Part shown: positions 9,607 to 15,011 of the stretch, one piece after another
Layout of the letters: each line of letters starts with the position of its first letter
Position numbering within the stretch: the stretch's first letter is position 1
DNA from: a bacterium UBA6154
GTDB lineage: Bacteria; Actinomycetota; Actinomycetes; S36-B12
Assembly (NCBI GenBank): GCA_002422375.1
Contig: DIUQ01000027.1
Coordinates: 18,287-33,297, forward strand
Direction of reading: 5' to 3'
Length of the DNA stretch: 15,011 nt
The notes under the pieces: model-generated
Databases searched by the model: none
What the model saw: the letters and a program-made list of their open reading frames with translations, nothing else
What the model was told of the DNA's origin: nothing
Program-made: the position numbers and the translations under genes

Positions 9607-10172
9607 GTGGCAGGCCTCGCTTGTGCTTCGATCATCTGTTGAATGTGCATGAGTGCTTGGTGACCTTCTGACGTGTCGGCTCGGAATCCAGAGTCAAGTA
9701 TTGCCTCGCCCAATGTCCAGCGGATCACCAGCACACTGTCCTTAGCGCGAACTGTGCCCGCCACTCCCCGGCCAAAGCCCGCAGCGAGAATATCTTCCGC
9801 GCTAATGAAGAAGTTCAACTCACCCTGCCGCTGGAATGCCACGCCCCGGGGTGCCCACAACAGAGTCGCCCGGGACCTAACACCCAAGCCATGTGCCATG
9901 ATTTTTTTCATCCACTGACCCACGGGCGAGCTGCCAAGAAAGAGCCCGACCACCTCAACGTCCGGGATAAATTCCGCCGGCGCAGTGGTTGGCGGGGCCG
10001 GGTAGATCCCCTCACTTTCCTGTTCTAAGCGAACCCAGCGGCGCCGTAACTGAAAGAGTACGAGGCCGATCATGACGAGCATGATCGTGATGAGAAGCAG
10101 GCGCAGAGGCCAATCGGTAACGGGGGCTGATTCAGGCAACAATCTCACCGTCTCTGACAATGTCGCGGCCAC
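9603..10172 (-). CDS. Conserved actinobacterial membrane protein of the pyr operon, function unknown
   Basis: I do not know its function. The 189-residue product has one strong hydrophobic segment at about 22-41 ([18 protein letters not shown]) followed by RRR, so the bulk of the protein probably faces the cytoplasm. A Pro-rich linker (about 57-70) leads to a compact mixed alpha/beta domain (about 72-183) with motifs such as VGLFLGSS and [19 protein letters not shown]. The shape and position match the small membrane protein that many actinobacteria carry between pyrC and carA (Rv1382 in M. tuberculosis), often described as having a PH-like domain. That link is from memory. The start is uncertain: GTG at 10172 overlaps pyrC by 41 nt and has no clear Shine-Dalgarno. 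GTG at 10148 or TTG at 10139 (after GGTGAG) would remove 8-11 residues and keep the membrane segment. Confidence 0.82.
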   Translation of the reverse strand: MAATLSETVRLLPESAPVTDWPLRLLLITIMLVMIGLVLFQLRRRWVRLEQESEGIYPAPPTTAPAEFIPDVEVVGLFLGSSPVGQWMKKIMAHGLGVRSRATLLWAPRGVAFQRQGELNFFISAEDILAAGFGRGVAGTVRAKDSVLVIRWTLGEAILDSGFRADTSEGHQALMHIQQMIEAQARPAT

Positions 10173-11430
10173 GCAGCAGCACGTGCTTAATCACAGTAGG
10201 GAGGGTCATGGAGGCATACGGTGAGTTACGCGATATGGACGCGAAAGTGTGTGGGTCAATGACCCGATCTGATTCAGTATCAATAATCACCAGATTAGCT
10301 GGCTCCCCCACCTCCAAGGGTCGCCCGTGACCACGTGCGTGGCCAATGTGAGCGGGCGTACTGGACATTCGCTCAGCGAGTGTTCGCCAGTTCCACGTGG
10401 GGTAATCCCGCATTGCCAAGGTGACCGCACCTAATGCAGTTTCTAGTCCCAGCATTCCGAACGCTGCGGCGCCCCATTCACAGTCCTTTGATTCGTGCGG
10501 ATGTGGTGCGTGATCGGTGGCAACAATGTCAATTGTTCCGTCGGCTAGTCCTTGCCGAAGTGCCTCGACGTCCGCTCGAGTGCGCAATGGCGGGTTGACT
10601 TTATACACCGGATCGTAGAGCGCAACGAGGTCCTCAGTCAGGAGCAGGTGATGTGGAGTGACTTCGGCGGTCACGGCAATTCCCTGTGATTTTGCCCAGC
10701 GAATAATCTCGACACTACCGGCCGTAGAAACGTGACAAATGTGTAAGCGGGAATCAACATGGGATGCCAATAAAATATCTCGAGCAATAATTGCTTCTTC
10801 TGCCACCGCGGGCCATCCGGCCAGGCCAAGCACGCCGGAGAGTTCGCCCTCATTCATTTGGGCTCCCTCGGTCAATCGGGGCTCTTGTGCATGCTGGGCA
10901 ATCACGCCGTCAAATGCCTTCACGTATTCCAACGCTCTGCGCATGATCAGCGGATCAGACACGCAGTGGCCGTCGTCGCTAAATACACGCACCTGAGCGG
11001 CCGAGTGAGCCATGGCGCCGATTTCCGCCAATTTCTCTCCCGCAATTCCCACGGTCACCGCCCCTACCGGGAATACGTCAACGAACCCTGCCTCGCGACC
11101 CAACCGATATACCTGTTCGACTACTCCTGCTGTGTCGGCAACAGGCGAGGTATTTGCCATGGCAAAGACCGCTGAAAAACCCCCCAGCGCAGCAGCACGA
11201 GTTCCGGTCTCAACAGTCTCTGCGTCTTCTCGGCCCGGCTGTCGAAGGTGGGTATGCAAATCAACAAAGGAAGGTAGGACAACACATCCTCCTGCGTCGA
11301 CGATACGTGCACCTTCCCTAGTGAGATCTGACCCAATAGCGGTAATTACTCCGTCTGAGATGCGAATATCAACCGCGTCTTCTCCATATATTCGTGCATT
11401 CGTGACAACGCAGTCTTGTGCACTACTCAC
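10132..11430 (-). CDS. pyrC: Dihydroorotase, type I
   Basis: Dihydroorotase cyclises N-carbamoyl-L-aspartate to dihydroorotate. The 432-residue amidohydrolase has an N-terminal beta-sandwich, then the zinc-binding [10 protein letters not shown] with H59 and H61, D152 in FSDDGHCV, H180 (IAQHAQE), H233 (ICHVST) and the catalytic D306 in [15 protein letters not shown]-terminal [13 protein letters not shown] strand closes the sandwich. The use of an Asp in the DDG motif rather than a carboxylated Lys is typical of type I enzymes of this length. The GTG at 11430-11428 is preceded by TAGGAGG about 8-9 nt upstream and overlaps the pyrB end by 8 nt. Adjacent, overlapping pyrB and pyrC would permit a dihydroorotase-transcarbamoylase complex as in Aquifex, but that is inference. 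Confidence 0.96.
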   Translation of the reverse strand: MSSAQDCVVTNARIYGEDAVDIRISDGVITAIGSDLTREGARIVDAGGCVVLPSFVDLHTHLRQPGREDAETVETGTRAAALGGFSAVFAMANTSPVADTAGVVEQVYRLGREAGFVDVFPVGAVTVGIAGEKLAEIGAMAHSAAQVRVFSDDGHCVSDPLIMRRALEYVKAFDGVIAQHAQEPRLTEGAQMNEGELSGVLGLAGWPAVAEEAIIARDILLASHVDSRLHICHVSTAGSVEIIRWAKSQGIAVTAEVTPHHLLLTEDLVALYDPVYKVNPPLRTRADVEALRQGLADGTIDIVATDHAPHPHESKDCEWGAAAFGMLGLETALGAVTLAMRDYPTWNWRTLAERMSSTPAHIGHARGHGRPLEVGEPANLVIIDTESDRVIDPHTFASISRNSPYASMTLPTVIKHVLLRGRDIVRDGEIVA

Positions 11431-12358
11431 TGGAATGTCCTCCTACCAATAGATACAACGCCGCCATGCGAACTGTCACACCATTTGCAACCTGTTGCGT
11501 GATCACACTTTTATCACTGTCGGCGACTTCGGCGGTAATTTCCATTCCACGATTCATGGGTCCAGGGTGTAACACAATGGCTCCGGGAGGCAATTGGTCA
11601 GCTCGGGCGCGATTAAGACCGTACTGGCGACTGTATTCCTCCCCGGATGGGAAAAAAGAGCCATTCATTCGTTCCTGCTGGATACGCAGCATCATGATCA
11701 CATCCAATTCCGCCAGAGTGTCGTCAAGTTGGTATCGAACGTCACAGGGCCACGATTCGATTCCCACGGGCATAAGTGTCGGTGGGCCAATGACAATTAC
11801 GCGCGCTCCCAAAGTGCTCAGCAGGAAAATATTGGAGCGGGCAACTCTGCTGTGCAGAATATCTCCCACAATTCCTATGGTTAGCCCACTCAGGTCCGAC
11901 GTTCCCAGCCCCAACTCTTGTCGGATGGTAAAGGCGTCCAGAAGTGCTTGCGTTGGATGTTGATGTGTTCCGTCGCCCGCGTTAATGATGGTCGAACGAA
12001 TCCATCCACTATTGGCAAGTCGGTGGGCGGCACCAGATGCGGAGTGCCGCACCACAACGGCATCAGCCCCCATGGCCTCTAGCGTTAGAGCCGTGTCTTT
12101 GAGACTCTCTCCTTTGGAAACACTCGAGCCTTTTGCTGAAAAGGTAATGACATCCGCCGAGAGACGCTTTGCTGCCAGTTCAAACGAGAGGCGAGTCCGG
12201 GTTGAATCCTCATAGAACAAATTCACCACGGTACGACCACGAAGAGTGGGTAATTTCTTGGCACCATGATCCGTCAATTGGTCCAGTTCTGCCGCGGTGT
12301 CCAGAATCTGTAACGCTTCAGCTGCAGATAGGTCCTGCACCGAGATGAGATGCTTCAT
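11423..12358 (-). CDS. pyrB: Aspartate carbamoyltransferase catalytic subunit
   Basis: PyrB condenses carbamoyl phosphate with aspartate, the committed step of pyrimidine synthesis. The 311-residue protein has the carbamoyl-phosphate loop [13 protein letters not shown] at 48-60 (S52, T53, R54, T55), SKGESLKDT with the conserved Lys, [12 protein letters not shown], the aspartate-domain motif [10 protein letters not shown] and [13 protein letters not shown]. These residues set it apart from ornithine carbamoyltransferase. There is no pyrI regulatory-chain gene beside it, as expected for an actinobacterial enzyme. The ATG at 12358-12356 overlaps the pyrR stop in ATGA, and the 3' end overlaps pyrC by 8 nt. 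Control is likely at the PyrR leader ahead of pyrR. Confidence 0.97.
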   Translation of the reverse strand: MKHLISVQDLSAAEALQILDTAAELDQLTDHGAKKLPTLRGRTVVNLFYEDSTRTRLSFELAAKRLSADVITFSAKGSSVSKGESLKDTALTLEAMGADAVVVRHSASGAAHRLANSGWIRSTIINAGDGTHQHPTQALLDAFTIRQELGLGTSDLSGLTIGIVGDILHSRVARSNIFLLSTLGARVIVIGPPTLMPVGIESWPCDVRYQLDDTLAELDVIMMLRIQQERMNGSFFPSGEEYSRQYGLNRARADQLPPGAIVLHPGPMNRGMEITAEVADSDKSVITQQVANGVTVRMAALYLLVGGHSSE

Positions 12359-12906
12359 GATTCGTCAATCACAATCTGATCAACCGAGTCACACTCAGCC
12401 AATTCAACTGACACCGTCTCTCGGTGCGAAGTGGGCAAATTCTTACCAACATAATCCGCTCGAATCGGTAACTCACGGTGACCTCGGTCCACCAGAGCGG
12501 CCAACTGAACAATGCGTGGACGGCCATACTCATTCAGGGCATCGAGAGCCGCACGAATAGTTCTTCCTGAATAGAGGACATCGTCAACTAACACAACCAC
12601 TTTGCCGTCTATCCCACCGGACGGAAGGTCAGTGCGGCCCAATGTCTTTGCCGGACGCAAACGGAGGTCATCGCGAAATAGCGTGACATCGAGGGAACCA
12701 ACCGGAACAGCACTTCCCTCAATAGCGGCCACATTAGCTGCAATCCGGTGAGCTAGCGGAACACCGCGGGAGGGGATTCCGAGAAGGACCAGGTCGTGAG
12801 CCCCTTTGAGGTTCTCCAATATTTCGTGCGAGATGCGCCGAAGTGCGCGGGCAATGTCCGCGGAGTCCGCGACAACCCGCAGACCGCTGTGCTGATGCGT
12901 ACTCAT
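12355..12906 (-). CDS. pyrR: Pyrimidine operon regulator PyrR (uracil phosphoribosyltransferase fold)
   Basis: PyrR binds pyr mRNA when UMP/UTP is high and represses its own operon; it may also have weak uracil phosphoribosyltransferase activity. The 183-residue protein has the type I PRTase fold with [10 protein letters not shown] (43-52), the acidic-rich PRPP loop [19 protein letters not shown] (103-121), and the PyrR-specific [19 protein letters not shown] (138-156). The ATG at 12906 is set by AAGGAG at 12917-12912, five nt upstream. Immediately before that site is a hairpin matching the PyrR target, so autogenous translational control is likely, as described for Mycobacterium smegmatis. 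It is the first gene of the overlapping pyr block and shares ATGA with pyrB. Confidence 0.96.
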   Translation of the reverse strand: MSTHQHSGLRVVADSADIARALRRISHEILENLKGAHDLVLLGIPSRGVPLAHRIAANVAAIEGSAVPVGSLDVTLFRDDLRLRPAKTLGRTDLPSGGIDGKVVVLVDDVLYSGRTIRAALDALNEYGRPRIVQLAALVDRGHRELPIRADYVGKNLPTSHRETVSVELAECDSVDQIVIDES

Positions 12907-12999
12907 TCGTGCTCCTTCCCCGCCTCTCTGGACGGGCTTTAAAGGATGCTGCTCTGGAATTAAGAGTGGTGCTAACTGTTGTATTGAGTAACTCGAACT
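12907..12999 (-). other. pyk-pyrR intergenic leader
   Basis: This 93-bp gap holds the PyrR hairpin and the pyrR ribosome binding site. I see no Rho-independent terminator for pyk: there is no GC-rich hairpin followed by a U run. I see no convincing -35/-10 pair either, so transcripts may enter from pyk or from a promoter too weak to recognise by eye. A second TCCAGAG, as in the hairpin core, occurs 26 nt upstream (12958-12952) but without the flanking stem. Confidence 0.6.
12912..12936 (-). promoter_or_regulatory. PyrR-binding hairpin abutting the pyrR Shine-Dalgarno
   Basis: Read on the minus strand, the RNA from 12936 to 12919 is CCCGUCCAGAGAGGCGGG. It folds as CCCG/CGGG (12936-12933 with 12922-12919), a single bulged U at 12932, a CC/GG pair, and a purine loop AGAGA (12929-12925). 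The UCCAGAGAGGC core fits the PyrR target consensus UCCNGNGAGGY known from Bacillus leaders. The Shine-Dalgarno AAGGAG (12917-12912) begins one base after the stem. No terminator or antiterminator pair is visible, so translational repression is the likelier mode. Confidence 0.85.
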
Positions 13000-14433
13000 C
13001 TACACGCCCCCGCCGGCACCGCCACTACCCATCTTGTGGACACGCATACCGTTAGTGGTGCCCGGAACACCCGGGGGCACTCCAGCCACAATAACCACAC
13101 GCTCACCGGCTGTTGCTCGGCCAATTTCGAGTAATGCTTTGTCGACTTGCACCACCATGTCGTCGGTGTGACGAACCTGAGGGACTAAGAACGTTTCAAC
13201 ACCCCAGCTCAGCGAGAGCTGACTCCGTACCCGCGGGTTGGGAGTGAAGGCCAATAACGGGGTGTGACAACGCCAACGCGAAATCAAACGCGCTGATCGA
13301 CCAGTTTCGGTAAAAGCAATGAGATACGAAGCAGCGATGCTTTCCGCGACATCAACGGCAGCGTGGGTCAATGCGCGCGCAGTTGATCCAGTCGGTGAGT
13401 CCTGCAGCGGTGGTAGCCGATCTAGTGCCTCTTCTTCTAAATGAGCAATAATCGTGGACATCGTTTCCACCGCATGAGCAGGGTGAACCCCGACACTGGT
13501 TTCGCCGGAGAGCATGAGTGCATCGGCGCCATCGAGCACTGCATTAGCAACATCGCTGACTTCTGCACGTGTGGGGCGGTTGTCGGAAATCATGGAGTCC
13601 AACATTTGGGTAGCTACGATCACCGGCTTGCCCGCTTCCCGGCACATTTGGATGGCGCGCTTTTGCACGAGCGGAACCTGTTCCAGCGGCAATTCGACAC
13701 CGAGGTCTCCGCGAGCCACCATCACACCGTCAAAGGCGGAAATAATGTCCTCGAGATTCTCCACCGCTTGTGGCTTTTCTACTTTTGCCAGCACGGGAAC
13801 CCGGATTCCAAGCTCGTCCATGATCATGTGGACATCGTGAATATCTGCCGAGGAGCGCACAAAGGAAAGGGCGATCAGATCAGCACCTGTCTGTAATCCC
13901 CACCGGAGGTCCTCGCGGTCCTTCTCCGACAGCGCTGGCACGCTCACCGCCACCCCGGGAAGGTTAAAGCCCTTGTTATTGGACACCATTCCACCGTCAA
14001 TAACCTTTGTATGAACACGTTGCCCAACAATTTTTGTTACCTGGAGCTCAATACGGCCGTCGTCGACGAGCACCGAATCCCCCGGTGAAACATCGCGTGG
14101 CAGACCAGTGAAGGTGGTGGACACCATGGTGGAATCGCCGGGACAATCCTCCGTCGTGACAATGAACTCTTGACCAGCGACCAATTCCACCGGACCGTCG
14201 GCGAAACGGCCAAGGCGAATTTTTGGACCTTGGAGATCCACCAATACAGCCACACTGCGGCCCGTGGAGTCAGACGCAGCCCGCACCCAGTTGTATGCCT
14301 GCAGGTGATCCTGGTAATCCCCGTGGGACAGATTCAACCGGGCGACGTCCATTCCCGCTATCACCAAATCGGTGATTGCTTGTTCACTGTGGGTTGCTGG
14401 GCCTAACGTGGCCACGATTTTTGCCCTACGCAT
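13000..14433 (-). CDS. pyk: Pyruvate kinase
   Basis: Pyruvate kinase converts phosphoenolpyruvate and ADP to pyruvate and ATP, the last step of glycolysis. Counted from ATG 14433 the protein has 477 residues, the usual bacterial length. It shows RRAKIVATLGPA at the N-terminus, R32 and ARLNLSHG, LVDLQGPKIRLG, the catalytic K217 with metal ligands E219 and D243 (LAKVEKPQ, ARGDLGVELP), ATQMLDSM, and MLSGETSVG. A C-terminal regulatory-type domain follows (FTETGRSARLISRWR). The protein ends in a Gly-rich tail. GTG at 14439 is in frame, but AAGG lies only about 1 nt from it and about 7 nt from the ATG, so I prefer the ATG. The gene follows gltD by under 50 bp; a LacI-type palindrome lies between. 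Confidence 0.96.
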   Translation of the reverse strand: MRRAKIVATLGPATHSEQAITDLVIAGMDVARLNLSHGDYQDHLQAYNWVRAASDSTGRSVAVLVDLQGPKIRLGRFADGPVELVAGQEFIVTTEDCPGDSTMVSTTFTGLPRDVSPGDSVLVDDGRIELQVTKIVGQRVHTKVIDGGMVSNNKGFNLPGVAVSVPALSEKDREDLRWGLQTGADLIALSFVRSSADIHDVHMIMDELGIRVPVLAKVEKPQAVENLEDIISAFDGVMVARGDLGVELPLEQVPLVQKRAIQMCREAGKPVIVATQMLDSMISDNRPTRAEVSDVANAVLDGADALMLSGETSVGVHPAHAVETMSTIIAHLEEEALDRLPPLQDSPTGSTARALTHAAVDVAESIAASYLIAFTETGRSARLISRWRCHTPLLAFTPNPRVRSQLSLSWGVETFLVPQVRHTDDMVVQVDKALLEIGRATAGERVVIVAGVPPGVPGTTNGMRVHKMGSGGAGGGV

Positions 14434-14447
14434 GGTCACACCTTACT

Positions 14448-14461
14448 TGTAAACGATTACA
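14448..14461. promoter_or_regulatory. Candidate LacI-family (cre-like) operator ahead of pyk
   Basis: On the minus strand the site reads TGTAATCGTTTACA: 5-bp arms TGTAA/TTACA around a central CG. This is the typical layout of LacI-family operators and also satisfies the Firmicutes cre pattern TGWAANCGNTNWCA. It lies in the 44-bp gltD-pyk gap, ending only a few bases before the pyk Shine-Dalgarno. A glycolytic target would suit a sugar-responsive LacI-type regulator. No regulator gene is in the window, and no promoter is visible in the gap, so a role as operator or roadblock is inferred. Confidence 0.4.
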
Positions 14462-14477
14462 CACCGGTGACATCGGA

Positions 14478-15011
14478 CTAGACGGTGAGTGGACGGTCAG
14501 TGGCGCGGATAGGTGCGGGCAAATTTGTCGACCCCATAAGGAAGGCATCTACGCTCGATGCGGCAGCACGGCCCTCAGCAATGGCCCACACAATGAGGGA
14601 CTGCCCACGACCAGCATCACCGGCGACAAACACACCCTCAACGGTGGTACTGAAATCCTTATCCCGGGCGATATTTCCTCGGTTGTCCAACCCCAGCCCC
14701 AAATCCTGGATATACGGGGCCGGCTCAGCACCGGTGAATCCCAATGCCAACAGCACGACATCGGCCGGGATGACATGCTCGGTTCCTGGCCGAGCAACAA
14801 AAGTTCCATCGACAAACTCGACTTCCACGAGTTCTAATCCGGATACAGCCACCCCGTTATCACTGAGGAACCGTTGGGTAGACACCGAAAACATGCGCTC
14901 TCCACCCTCTTCATGGGCACTCGTAACGCGGTACACCATGGGGTAGGTCGGCCATGGCTGGGATTGAGGTCGGCTATTTTCTGGGTGCGGCATGATTTCC
15001 AATTGCATGAC
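14478..15011 (-). CDS. gltD: Glutamate synthase (NADPH) small subunit, C-terminal part (cut by window edge)
   Basis: GltD is the FAD and NADPH-binding subunit of glutamate synthase, which passes electrons to GltB for making glutamate from glutamine and 2-oxoglutarate. Only the last 177 codons are visible; the frame is open at 15011 and the Met codon at 15008 is internal. The segment begins QLEIMPHPENSRP and continues through PWPTYPMVYRVTSAHEEGGE, DVVLLALGFTGAEP, GVFVAGDAGRGQSLIVWAIA (second dinucleotide-binding region near the C-terminus) and LPAPIRATDRPLTV, a C-terminal ending typical of actinobacterial GltD. It ends with TAG at 14480-14478, just before pyk. Its partner gltB would be expected upstream, outside the window. 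Confidence 0.95.
   Translation of the reverse strand, partial: VMQLEIMPHPENSRPQSQPWPTYPMVYRVTSAHEEGGERMFSVSTQRFLSDNGVAVSGLELVEVEFVDGTFVARPGTEHVIPADVVLLALGFTGAEPAPYIQDLGLGLDNRGNIARDKDFSTTVEGVFVAGDAGRGQSLIVWAIAEGRAAASSVDAFLMGSTNLPAPIRATDRPLTV

Noticed and set aside
12938..12944. CTTTAAAG near the pyr leader as a -10 promoter element
   Set aside because: It is a short AT palindrome without a -35 partner at the right spacing and lies just before the PyrR hairpin, which would leave almost no leader upstream of the hairpin.
13441..13896. Plus-strand open frame of 151 codons opposite pyk
   Set aside because: It is antisense to the catalytic core of pyruvate kinase and has no recognisable motif or clear Shine-Dalgarno.
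14462..14469. CACCGGTG palindrome after gltD as a terminator
   Set aside because: The palindrome has no loop and no following U run, so it cannot form a Rho-independent terminator.

Overview
The window is a stretch of core metabolic genes from an actinobacterium (Actinomycetota) of moderate GC content. The evidence is the gene order pyrR-pyrB-pyrC-(membrane protein)-carA-carB ... pyrF-gmk-rpoZ-coaBC-metK, the actinobacterial form of the omega subunit, the PAMHTQMW motif in CoaBC, and a PyrR leader hairpin placed against the ribosome binding site as in mycobacteria. The sequence alone does not give a genus.

Every gene I can support lies on the minus strand, so the window reads from high to low coordinates. 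First comes the 3' part of gltD (glutamate synthase small subunit, cut by the window edge), then pyk (pyruvate kinase). A 93-bp gap carries the PyrR-binding hairpin. The pyrimidine operon follows: pyrR, pyrB, pyrC, a small membrane protein, carA, carB, pyrK, pyrD and pyrF. It runs without a visible break into gmk, rpoZ, coaBC and the 5' part of metK, which is cut at position 1. Most junctions from pyrR to gmk are overlaps of 4 to 14 nt. The largest gap downstream of pyrR is 28 bp, before metK. No gene-free stretch exceeds 100 bp.

Together carAB, pyrB, pyrC, pyrDK and pyrF encode all steps of de novo UMP synthesis except orotate phosphoribosyltransferase (pyrE), which is not here. The dihydroorotate dehydrogenase is the two-subunit, NAD-linked class 1B type. 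The following genes make GDP from GMP (gmk), the RNA polymerase omega subunit (rpoZ), CoA from pantothenate (coaBC) and S-adenosylmethionine (metK), which fits a growth-linked transcription unit.

I found no mobile element, CRISPR array, RNA gene or unknown multi-gene system. The points of most interest are the PyrR hairpin abutting the pyrR Shine-Dalgarno, a LacI-type palindrome in front of pyk, the absence of the nucleoid protein gene mihF between pyrF and gmk, the short PyrF type, extended PyrD termini, and the conserved but uncharacterised membrane protein inside the operon.
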